Source: Microbacterium jejuense
GTDB taxonomy: Bacteria > Actinomycetota > Actinomycetes > Actinomycetales > Microbacteriaceae
Reading direction: 5' to 3'
DNA: 64,000 nucleotides
Assembly: GCF_019511665.1 (NCBI RefSeq)
Contig: NZ_JAEUAW010000007.1
Span: 1-64,000 of the forward strand
This document shows, piece by piece, positions 42,815-50,834 of the stretch. The position numbers were made by a program, and so were the translations under genes. Within the stretch, counting starts at the first letter, position 1; every line of letters starts with the position of its first letter. Below the pieces are notes generated by a model that ran no database searches, was not told the origin of the DNA, and was given only the letters and a program-made list of their open reading frames with translations.

Positions 42815-44401
42815 GTGCCCGTCATCCATAATCCGATCCTGCGCGGATTCAACCCCGATCCGTCGATACTGCGCGTCGGCGACGACTACTACATCGCCAC
42901 GAGCACGTTCGAGTTCCACCCGGCGGTGCGGCTGCACCACTCCCGCGACCTCGTGCACTGGACGACGATCGGTCACGCCCTCGACGCGGGGTTCGATCTG
43001 CGCGGCATCCCCGACTCGGGCGGAGTGTGGGCGCCGAGCCTGTCGTACGCCGACGGCCGGTTCTGGCTGGCGTACTCGGTCGTGCGGACGATGGACGGTG
43101 ACGACAAGGACATCGACAACTACCTCGTCACCGCGCCGTCCATCCACGGGCCATGGAGCGCGCCCGTGCACCTCGGCTCGCGCGGCTTCGACTTCTCGTT
43201 CTTCCACGATCCCGACGGCACGCACTGGATCGTCGGGGTGCAGTGGGACCAGCGCCCCGAGCATCCCTCGTTCTCGGGGCTGGTCGTGGAGCAGTACCTT
43301 GCCGACGGGCAGCGGACGACCGGCGACGCGATCAGGGTCTACCGCGAAGAGGGCCTCGTCGAAGGCCCGAACCTCTACCGCGTCGGCGAGTGGTACCACC
43401 TGCTCATCGCAGCTGGCGGCACCGGCTGGAACCACGGCATCACGATCGCCCGCTCGCGGAACCTGCTCGGCCCCTACGAACGCGACGCGCGCGAGGCGGT
43501 GCTCACGACACGCGATGACCCCGGGCATCCCCTGCAGAAGGCGGGGCACGGCGAGCTCGTGCAGGCGCCCGACGGGCAGTGGTGGCTCGTGCATCTCGCC
43601 AGCCGGCCGACGCTGCACCTGGGGGAGCGGTACAGCACGCTCGGCCGCGAGACGTGCCTGCAGCGGGTGGTGTTCGACGACGACGGCTGGCTGCGCCTCG
43701 CCGACGGCGGTCACCACGCGTCCGTCGACGTCGTGATCGGCGGCGAGGGCGAGGATGCTGCGTCGGGCCCGCGCGGCTGGACCGACGACTTCAGCGCCGG
43801 CGCCCTCGACCGCACGCGCTGGTCGACGCTCCGCGCAGCCCTGCCCGCGTCGACCGCCGACCTCGACGCCCGGCCGGGGTGGCTGCGGCTGCGCGGCGGA
43901 CACTCCGCAGCATCCGTGTTCGATCAGTCCATGATCCTCACGCGCGTCGAGGAGCACCGTGCGTCGTTCGACGTGCTGCTCGACGCCGAACCACGCACGC
44001 CGCGCGAGGCGGCGGGTCCGATCGCCTGGTACGACCGTTCGGGCTGGATCCAGCTGCAGCTGACGCACGACGACGAGAACGGCCGGCACCTGCGCGTGGT
44101 GCGCCGCGACGGCAGCACAACCACGAGGTCAGGGCCGATCGCCGCGCCTGACGGTCCGCTGCGGCTGCGCTTGTCGCTCGACGGCCCCGGCCTGCGCTTC
44201 GCGTGGGCGCGCGCCGATTCGGAAGAGTGGATGCCGGTCCCCGGCGTGCACCCGGCCTGGACGCTGTCGGACGACCACGGTCCGCGGTTGCGCTTCACCG
44301 GCCTCTTCTTCGGCGTGCGCGCGGACGACCTCGACGGTCGCGGCTGGACGGCGGACATCGGCCGCGTCGCGGTGCGCTTCGATCCCGACGTCGACGGCTG
44401 A
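42815..44401 (+). CDS. GH43 beta-xylosidase/alpha-L-arabinofuranosidase
   Basis: A 528-residue cytoplasmic enzyme. Residues 1-310 are the five-blade propeller with the base Asp15 in GFNPDPSILRVG, the pKa-modulating Asp in FSFFHDPDGTHW and the acid Glu in GLVEGPNLYRVGEWY. Residues 325-525 are the C-terminal beta-sandwich typical of GH43_11/12 (FDQSMILTRVEEHRASFDV). It would remove xylose or arabinose from short oligosaccharides. GTG start 18 bp after the dehydrogenase. Last gene before the hairpin at 44420. Confidence 0.9.
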   Translation: MPVIHNPILRGFNPDPSILRVGDDYYIATSTFEFHPAVRLHHSRDLVHWTTIGHALDAGFDLRGIPDSGGVWAPSLSYADGRFWLAYSVVRTMDGDDKDIDNYLVTAPSIHGPWSAPVHLGSRGFDFSFFHDPDGTHWIVGVQWDQRPEHPSFSGLVVEQYLADGQRTTGDAIRVYREEGLVEGPNLYRVGEWYHLLIAAGGTGWNHGITIARSRNLLGPYERDAREAVLTTRDDPGHPLQKAGHGELVQAPDGQWWLVHLASRPTLHLGERYSTLGRETCLQRVVFDDDGWLRLADGGHHASVDVVIGGEGEDAASGPRGWTDDFSAGALDRTRWSTLRAALPASTADLDARPGWLRLRGGHSAASVFDQSMILTRVEEHRASFDVLLDAEPRTPREAAGPIAWYDRSGWIQLQLTHDDENGRHLRVVRRDGSTTTRSGPIAAPDGPLRLRLSLDGPGLRFAWARADSEEWMPVPGVHPAWTLSDDHGPRLRFTGLFFGVRADDLDGRGWTADIGRVAVRFDPDVDG

Positions 44402-44419
44402 GATCGGGTCTTGACGTGG

Positions 44420-44434
44420 GGCGGCTGAGCCGCC
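44420..44434 (+). terminator. Short hairpin ending the ABC/GH operon
   Basis: GGCGGC/GCCGCC with loop TGA, 18 bases behind the GH43 stop. Confidence 0.5.
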
Positions 44435-44443
44435 ATCGTTAAC

Positions 44444-44459
44444 TGGCAAACGTTATCCA
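44444..44459 (+). promoter_or_regulatory. LacI-type operator before the secreted lyase gene
   Basis: TGGCAAACGTTATCCA differs by one base from the operator at 34565-34580. A TTGACG (44411-44416) upstream could be the -35, placing the operator at or just after the transcription start. Confidence 0.65.
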
Positions 44460-44515
44460 ACCTGGAACCCCACACCCGCGGTCGGTGCCGACCGCGGCGA
44501 CAGGAAGAGAGATCG

Positions 44516-47500
44516 ATGAGGATCACCCGCAGACGCCCCGTGCGGCGACTGATCGCGACCGTCACGGCCACCGCCATCGCGCTGGCCGGCGGCCTCACGG
44601 CGCTGCAGCCGGCAGCCGCCGTCGAGCCCGCGACGACGGCATCCCCTCCCGCCATCGTCCGCACCACCAGCGACGCGGGCTTCGCGCACCCCGGCGTCGG
44701 CTTCACCGCCGACCACCTCGAGAACATGCGCACGCAAGTGCTCGCGGGCGTCGACCCGTGGGCGAGCTACTACGCGGCGATGTCGCAGACGAAGTACGCG
44801 GCCCGCACGTTCGTGGCCGAGATCGCGCAGCCGGGCACAGACTCCCCCAAGAACGACGCGTACGACAACGCCGGCATGCGCTCCAGCGCACTGCGCGACA
44901 GCCTCGGAGCGATGGCGCAGGCACTCGAGTACGTCGTCACCGGCGATGAGCAGTACCGCGCCAACACCCTGCACATCCTGCGGACGTGGAGCAGCCTCGA
45001 CCCGGCGAAGTACGCGTACTTCGCGGATGCGCACATCCACACCGGTGTGCCGCTGTACTACATGTTGATCGCCGCCGAGGTGGTGCGCGGCACCGAGCCC
45101 GCGAACGCTTCGCTCGACGGCTACGACCTGCGCTGGACGGCCACCGACCAGCAGCGCATCGAAGACAACCTGGTGCGACCCGTGCTCAGCACGTTCCTGG
45201 CCTCGCAGAACCGGCTGTGGAACCAGCACCTGTACGGGGTCATCGGCATGGTGGCCGCCGCGATCTTCCTCGACGACGCCGACCTCTACGCGAAGTATGT
45301 CGAGTGGTTCACCGTGAACTCGACGTACGAGAGCGAGCACGACCTGTACGGCGGCGACGTCAACGGCGCGCTCGCCTCGATCTTCCGCGAGATCCCCGCC
45401 GACGCACCCGGCAACACCACCGGTGCGCCGTTCGTGCAGCACATGGAGATGCTGCGCGACCAGGCCCACGGCCAGGGCGACGTGGACATCCTCGTCGCGC
45501 TCGCGCGTCTCGTCGACAACCAGGGCACCAAGGTCGACCCGGTGGCCGGCACCGTCTCCACGGCCGCCGATGCGGTCTCGCCGTACCGGTTCCTGGACGA
45601 CCGCATCCTCGCCGGCGCCGACACCTTCTACGCGTTCATGATGGGCGAGGAGGTGCCGTACATCCCCGCGAACGAGGGCGGCGCGATCTCGCAGGCCTAC
45701 CGCGGCCGGCTGCAGGATCCGCTCAGCGAGGCGTACCTGCAGTACCGGTACGTCGCCGGGGTCGACGTCGAGGCCGAGGCGCCGCACGTCGCCGAGCTCT
45801 ACGCCCACCGGGACGGGCCGCTGTACTACTACGGCACCGGCATCCAGAACTTCTGGAACGACCGCGGCTCGGACTATACCGGCGCCGAGTACTGGGTCGC
45901 GTTCCCCGAACAGCTCGCCGACGTCGAAGGCACGGTGGCGCCGACGGCGCCGTCGGCTGAGCTGTCGGTCGGCACATTCGGCAAGGCGCTCGGCGCGGGC
46001 GCCCGGGCGGCTGCGGACGCCGACGGCACCGCGTACGTGCGGCTCGATGCGGCCGCCGACGATGCCCAGGTCGCCGTTCGCCGCGCCGTCTGGTCGGACC
46101 GCACCAAGACCGCGCTCGTGGGCGTCAAGGTGCGCAGCGACGGGGTGGCGCGACTCGATGTCGCGCGCACGTCGGGGGAGCAGCCGTTCGCCGAGGTCGT
46201 CGTCCCCGACACCGGCGGCCAATGGCGCTACGTGTGGCTCGACCTCAACGTCGACAAGACGCCCGGAGCCGTCGGCGACAACATCGTGTTCCTCACCGCG
46301 ACCGGCTCGGACGCGTCGGTCGACGTCGCTGGCGTGCTGGCTCAGGCGAACGGCGTGCTGACGCCGCCGGTGTTCGCCGACGCGCCGGCCGTCGAGGTCA
46401 TGGCGGTGCGCGGCGAGACGTGGTCGCGCGCCTTCGCGGCGACGGATGCCGGCGGTGGCGCCCCCGCGCTCTCGCTGCAGCACGCACCCGAGGGGGCGAC
46501 TCTCTCGGGGGACACGGTCTCGTGGACGCCCGCGCGTGCCGGCGACAGCGAGCTGCTCGTCGTCGCCTCGGACGGCACGACGGTGACGGGACTGCCGGTG
46601 GACGTGACGGTCGCGCCGACCCGTCCGTCGGCGATCGGCAAGCTCATGGAGCGCATCGAAGGCGCCGCCGAGGACTACGTCTCCGCCGATTGGCAGCGGG
46701 TGGCCGAGCTCCGCCAGCAGGCGAAGGACGCCGTCAAGACTGCGGACGCGTCGACGTTCGCCGGCCTCCTGGCTCAGCTGGGCGAGGCGATCGCCGGCCT
46801 GCGGCTCCTCAACCCGACACTGCCCGACGGGACGCTCGACTACACGGGGATCGTGACCGCACCGGCGCTCACGTCGTCGCAGCTGCGCGCACTCGCCGAC
46901 GGTGACAACCAGACGTCGTGGGGCGACCAGCGCGTGCCCGCCATCGTGTTCGACTTCGGACCGGGCTTCCGCGTCGCCTCAAGTGCGTTCGGGTTCCAGG
47001 CGCGCGACACCTTCCCCAACCGCGCAGAGGGCACGAACGTGTACGGCTCCGACGACGGCGCGACGTGGACACTGCTGACCGAGCATCCGAACGCGGGGCA
47101 GGATGCCGCCGTCGAATGGATCCCGGTGCGCGCTGAGGTGCGCGACCAGCGGTTCCGGTTCCTGAAGTTCCAGGTCGACGAGCCGGGCGTGCCCTCCGAC
47201 CCGGCGTATCCCGGCATCTGGAGCATCGCCGACATCCGGATCGACGGCGTGCGCAGCGAGGCCGTCGGGTCGATGGACACCGTCACGCTGTCGTCGCCCG
47301 ATGGTGTCGCGGGCCGCGTGCTCGCCGGCGACCACGTCGAGCTGCACCTGACCGGACCTGCCGGCAACACGGGCGTCACCGCCACCGTGTTCGGCCAGAC
47401 GGCACAGGTGACCTCACCCGCGGCCGGCGAGTGGGTGGCGTCCGCCGTCGTCCCCGAGAGCGTCGAGGCCGGCGCGACGGTCTCCTTCCGGATCGGGTTC

Positions 47501-48013
47501 ACGACGCCCGACGGCCGGACCGCCGACCCGGTGCAGGCGACGACCGACGGGTCGACCCTGTTCGTCTCGACCGACGCGGGTCTGGTCGACGACGCGTTCC
47601 GCGCGGCGCGGGTGCTGCGTCCCGACGGCGTGGTCGACACCGCGTGGACGAACTACACGGTGAAGATGTTCGACGGCGATCCGGCGTCGCACTCCGACAC
47701 GCGTCTCAACTCCGGGCTGTACGGAAACGTGTGGGACTTCGGCGAGGGCGCGACGGTGTCGCTCACGGGCGCCGAGCTGCTCGTCCGCCAGGACGGCTAC
47801 GGCACCTCCCGCATCGCCGACATGCGGCTGGAAGGCTCGAACGACTTCCAGACCTGGACCCGGCTCACGCCTGCGGCACCGGCCAAGACGCTCGCGTGGC
47901 AGCGGTGGACCGTCGCCGACGACACCGCGTACCGCTACGTCCGGCTGGTGAACGGACAGATCCTGAACGTCGCGGAGCTGCACCTGTTCGGCAGCAGCAC
48001 GGCGACGCGGTGA
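44516..48013 (+). CDS. Secreted multidomain alginate-lyase-like protein
   Basis: A 1165-residue exported protein. Signal peptide 1-36 (AAAVEPA cleavage region). Residues 50-465 resemble the helical toroid of the alginate lyase superfamily (HPGVGFTADHLENMRTQV, NAGMRSSALRDSLGAMAQAL, NRLWNQHLYGVIGM, the YTGAEYW end). Then a carbohydrate-binding-like beta-sandwich (475-610), an Ig-like module (ASDGTTVTG end, to 700), a FIVAR-like helical linker (703-765) and discoidin-like modules (770-920 and 1025-1165). No LPXTG or membrane anchor. It probably cleaves uronate-containing side chains and feeds the ABC importer. RBS GGAAGAGAG before the ATG. Confidence 0.75.
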   Translation: MRITRRRPVRRLIATVTATAIALAGGLTALQPAAAVEPATTASPPAIVRTTSDAGFAHPGVGFTADHLENMRTQVLAGVDPWASYYAAMSQTKYAARTFVAEIAQPGTDSPKNDAYDNAGMRSSALRDSLGAMAQALEYVVTGDEQYRANTLHILRTWSSLDPAKYAYFADAHIHTGVPLYYMLIAAEVVRGTEPANASLDGYDLRWTATDQQRIEDNLVRPVLSTFLASQNRLWNQHLYGVIGMVAAAIFLDDADLYAKYVEWFTVNSTYESEHDLYGGDVNGALASIFREIPADAPGNTTGAPFVQHMEMLRDQAHGQGDVDILVALARLVDNQGTKVDPVAGTVSTAADAVSPYRFLDDRILAGADTFYAFMMGEEVPYIPANEGGAISQAYRGRLQDPLSEAYLQYRYVAGVDVEAEAPHVAELYAHRDGPLYYYGTGIQNFWNDRGSDYTGAEYWVAFPEQLADVEGTVAPTAPSAELSVGTFGKALGAGARAAADADGTAYVRLDAAADDAQVAVRRAVWSDRTKTALVGVKVRSDGVARLDVARTSGEQPFAEVVVPDTGGQWRYVWLDLNVDKTPGAVGDNIVFLTATGSDASVDVAGVLAQANGVLTPPVFADAPAVEVMAVRGETWSRAFAATDAGGGAPALSLQHAPEGATLSGDTVSWTPARAGDSELLVVASDGTTVTGLPVDVTVAPTRPSAIGKLMERIEGAAEDYVSADWQRVAELRQQAKDAVKTADASTFAGLLAQLGEAIAGLRLLNPTLPDGTLDYTGIVTAPALTSSQLRALADGDNQTSWGDQRVPAIVFDFGPGFRVASSAFGFQARDTFPNRAEGTNVYGSDDGATWTLLTEHPNAGQDAAVEWIPVRAEVRDQRFRFLKFQVDEPGVPSDPAYPGIWSIADIRIDGVRSEAVGSMDTVTLSSPDGVAGRVLAGDHVELHLTGPAGNTGVTATVFGQTAQVTSPAAGEWVASAVVPESVEAGATVSFRIGFTTPDGRTADPVQATTDGSTLFVSTDAGLVDDAFRAARVLRPDGVVDTAWTNYTVKMFDGDPASHSDTRLNSGLYGNVWDFGEGATVSLTGAELLVRQDGYGTSRIADMRLEGSNDFQTWTRLTPAAPAKTLAWQRWTVADDTAYRYVRLVNGQILNVAELHLFGSSTATR

Positions 48014-48017
48014 TCGT

Positions 48018-48050
48018 GGTGGGGAGGGCGCTCGAGTCGTCCTCCCCACC
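48018..48050 (+). terminator. Hairpin after the lyase gene
   Basis: A perfect 10-bp stem GGTGGGGAGG/CCTCCCCACC with a 13-base loop, starting five bases after the stop codon. Confidence 0.7.
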
Positions 48051-48073
48051 CGCCCACCGCGATACCTGAGCCA

Positions 48074-48079
48074 TAGGCT
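48074..48079 (+). promoter_or_regulatory. -10 element TAGGCT of a leaderless promoter
   Basis: TAGGCT, six bases, then ATG at 48086, with no ribosome site. Confidence 0.5.
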
Positions 48080-48085
48080 GGGCTC

Positions 48086-49129
48086 ATGCAGACACCCGGG
48101 TCCTCGGGCGGACGCGCACGCGTGAGCGATGTCGCCGCCGCGGCGGGGGTTTCGCCGACGACCGTCTCGCACGCCCTGAGCGGAGCGCGGGCGGTGAACG
48201 CCCAGACCCGCGAGCGGATCCTGGCCGTGGCGCGCGAACTGGGCTACATGCCCGATCGGGTCGCGAGCGGGCTGCGGCGCCGTCGGACCGGTGTGGTGGG
48301 CCTCATCGGCGACGACCTCGCGGCCACGCCCTTCGCCGGACGCATCATCGAGGGCGCCCGGCGGGCGGGCCTGGAGCGCGACGTCCTGCTGATGGTGGGC
48401 GAGAGCGGTGGGGACGCCGAAGCGGAGCGCGATCTGATCGCGCGGTTCCTCGCGCAGCGGGTGGACGGCTTGCTCATCGCCCGCATGTACCACCAGCGCG
48501 TCGATCGCCCGCCCGTCGGCGACGACGTGCCGATCGTCCTGGTGGATGCCGCCCCTGGGCCGGGGTGGGAGGTCGACGCGGTCGTTCCGGACGAGACCCA
48601 GATCGCGACGCTCGCGTGCGAGCGGCTCACCCGTGAGGGCCACCGCGACATCGCGTACGTGGGCACGACCGATGCCTCACGCGCGGCGCGCGGCCGTCTC
48701 ATCGGGGTCCGCTCGGCCCTCGGCGACGCCGGCGTGACACTGGGGGACGATCGCGTCGAGTTCTGCACATCCGATGCCTCCGGCGGGCGGGAGGCCGGCG
48801 GCCGCCTGCTGGATCGCTCCGCACCGCCCACGGGCATCATCTGCTTCAACGATCAGATCGCGATGGGCGTCATGCAGGCCGCCGCGAGGCGCGGCATCCC
48901 CGTGCCCGAAAGGCTCTCGGTGGTCGGCATCGACGATCTGCACCCGGTGGCGGACGCGCTGGATCCGGGACTGACGACGGTTGCGCTCCCGCACGACGAG
49001 CTGGGCCGGTGGGGGATGACACGGCTGCTCGACCGCATCGAGGGCACCGCTCCCCCCTCCACCGGGCTGCACCTGCTGCGTGGCGCCCTGGTCGAGCGCG
49101 GATCCGTCGCGCCGCCCGCCGCTCACTGA
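48086..49129 (+). CDS. LacI-family regulator (fructan locus, first)
   Basis: A 347-residue repressor. HTH at 12-60 (RVSDVAAAAGVSPTTVSHAL, hinge RVASGLRRRR) and effector domain beginning VVGLIGDDLAATPFAGRIIEGA. It is clearly related to the LacI protein at 52.6 kb (compare ISDQIATTPFAGRMLAGA), more than to the one at 33.4 kb. The gene converges on and overlaps by seven bases the GH32 gene. It may sense fructo-oligosaccharides, but no operator for it was recognised. Confidence 0.88.
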   Translation: MQTPGSSGGRARVSDVAAAAGVSPTTVSHALSGARAVNAQTRERILAVARELGYMPDRVASGLRRRRTGVVGLIGDDLAATPFAGRIIEGARRAGLERDVLLMVGESGGDAEAERDLIARFLAQRVDGLLIARMYHQRVDRPPVGDDVPIVLVDAAPGPGWEVDAVVPDETQIATLACERLTREGHRDIAYVGTTDASRAARGRLIGVRSALGDAGVTLGDDRVEFCTSDASGGREAGGRLLDRSAPPTGIICFNDQIAMGVMQAAARRGIPVPERLSVVGIDDLHPVADALDPGLTTVALPHDELGRWGMTRLLDRIEGTAPPSTGLHLLRGALVERGSVAPPAAH

Positions 49130-50754
49130 CGCGCGATCGGCGCCACGCGCAGCGGCGCGAGGCTGGCGTCCTCCACCCTGACGGTGTGGCGCGCCGCCTC
49201 CAACTGCACCCCGCGCGCGCCCGGACCCCCGTACGTCGCCATCGTCAGCGCCGCGGTCCCGTCGTCCGCGAACACCTCGACGGAGGTGGTGTCCACCACG
49301 ATGTCGAGCGTGATCCGCCCGCCGGCCACGGCGACGGGTGCCGTCCGCACGGCGCGGTAGTCCTCCGGCATGTCGGCGGCGATCGCATCGGCGTCGCGGG
49401 CGACGAAGACGGTGCCCGCGTCGAAGTCGTACCCGACGGTTGCGAAGCTCCCGTCGCCCGACGCGATCCGCACGCGCAGTTCGCCGGTGTCGCCCGACGC
49501 CGACAGTCGGAGCCGATACGCGCCCGAGCGCGGGGCCGTCGTCGAGGGCGTGCGCCGGCCGGCCTCGAGCACGACATCGTCGAGGAGGACCGGAGGGCCC
49601 TCGAGCCCGGACAGTTCGCGGGCGGGCGTCGAATGCAGCGTCGCCCGGCCGTCGGCGTCCGCGCGGAGGGTGATCTGTCGCACGATCGAGTCCGAACCGC
49701 CCTGCCAGTCGTCGCCCGGAAGCCGACCGGCATACGACCAGTTGTTCATCCAGCCGATGCCGTAGCGCGCGGTCATGCGCTCGTCGGCGCTCAGCCGCGG
49801 GTCGTCCCACGTCACGGACGCGTAGTAGTCCGGGCCGTGGTCGAGCCACCGGTGCCCACCGGCGTCCGCGATGAAGCGCCGGCCGTCCCATGCACCTGTC
49901 CAGTAGACGGTGCCCGTCGTCATGCCCTCGGCGGCGCCGTTCGCGCCGGCGGCGAGCACCCACCGCACGTCGTCGGGGTCGCCGTCGACCGCCATGGGGA
50001 ACAGGTCGGGGCACTCGAGCACGCCGAGACCGGCCGTCACGAAGTCGGAGGCGTACGTCCACTCGCGCAGGTTCGGCGAGGTGTAGAAGCCAATGCGGTC
50101 GTGCTCGGCGAGGGCCATGACCCAGTGCCCGGCGGTGTCGTCCCAGAAGACGCGCGGGTCGCGCCAGTCGGCCACGCCGGGGTTGTCCATGACCGGATTG
50201 CCGTCGTACGACGAGAATCGGTAGCCGCCGTCGCGCGAGACGAACAGCGACTGCCGCTGCACGCCGTCGGTCTGCTGCGTGACGATGGCGATGACGGCCC
50301 CGGCGCCGAATCCGGCCGTGCCGCGCTCGTCGACGACGGCCGTTCCGGTCCAGATGTCACCCAGTCCGTTCGCGTACTTGTCGATGGCGACGCCCTGGTC
50401 GGTCCAGTGCACGAGGTCGGGCGAGGTGGCGTGGTACCACGCCGTGCCGTTCCCGTCGGGGTGATCGGCGTTGTACAGGTAGTAGAAGTGCCACAGCCCG
50501 TCGAGGAAGAACGGCTTCTGCGGGTCGTTCATCCAGGCCCGCTCCGGCGTGAGGTGTACGGCGGGACGGTCTGCGGACCAGTCCTCGGGGCGCTGGAACG
50601 CGTCGGCGGACGGCGAGGCCTGCGGCGCCGGCTCGCCCGAGCGCGGCCACAGCACCACGGCGCACGCCGTCGCCACGAGGGCGGCGACGATCACGACGGC
50701 GGCGACGATCAGGCCGCGGCGACGGGTCCTCGGTCGCGGTGCGGGGTTGGTCAT
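49123..50754 (-). CDS. Membrane-anchored GH32 beta-fructosidase (levanase/inulinase type)
   Basis: A 543-residue enzyme with a single N-terminal membrane helix (about 14-36). Catalytic set of GH32: nucleophile Asp77 in WMNDPQKPFF, transition-state Asp in WRDPRVFWDD and acid Glu in LECPDLFPM; C-terminal beta-sandwich from about 390 (VDTTSVEVFADDG). It hydrolyses terminal fructose from levan or inulin at the outer surface. ATG at 50754 with GGAAGGA upstream. It follows the levansucrase gene on the same strand beyond a strong hairpin, so levan maker and breaker may share a transcript at unequal levels. Confidence 0.92.
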   Translation of the reverse strand: MTNPAPRPRTRRRGLIVAAVVIVAALVATACAVVLWPRSGEPAPQASPSADAFQRPEDWSADRPAVHLTPERAWMNDPQKPFFLDGLWHFYYLYNADHPDGNGTAWYHATSPDLVHWTDQGVAIDKYANGLGDIWTGTAVVDERGTAGFGAGAVIAIVTQQTDGVQRQSLFVSRDGGYRFSSYDGNPVMDNPGVADWRDPRVFWDDTAGHWVMALAEHDRIGFYTSPNLREWTYASDFVTAGLGVLECPDLFPMAVDGDPDDVRWVLAAGANGAAEGMTTGTVYWTGAWDGRRFIADAGGHRWLDHGPDYYASVTWDDPRLSADERMTARYGIGWMNNWSYAGRLPGDDWQGGSDSIVRQITLRADADGRATLHSTPARELSGLEGPPVLLDDVVLEAGRRTPSTTAPRSGAYRLRLSASGDTGELRVRIASGDGSFATVGYDFDAGTVFVARDADAIAADMPEDYRAVRTAPVAVAGGRITLDIVVDTTSVEVFADDGTAALTMATYGGPGARGVQLEAARHTVRVEDASLAPLRVAPIARQ

Positions 50755-50780
50755 CGGGTCCTTCCGGTCGGAACGGTGAG

Positions 50781-50816
50781 GTGGATGCCTCGGCCAGGGC
50801 CGGCCGAGGCATCCAC
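50781..50816 (-). terminator. Strong hairpin between levansucrase and GH32 genes
   Basis: A perfect 15-bp stem with a six-base loop (arms 50781-50795 and 50802-50816), 19 bases behind the levansucrase stop. Full termination or partial readthrough into the GH32 gene are both possible. Confidence 0.7.
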
Positions 50817-50834
50817 TTCTCGTCAGCGGGCAGG

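Noticed and set aside
41699..44089. 796-codon open frame on the minus strand
   Set aside because: Antisense to the dehydrogenase and GH43 genes; no recognisable domain and biased composition.
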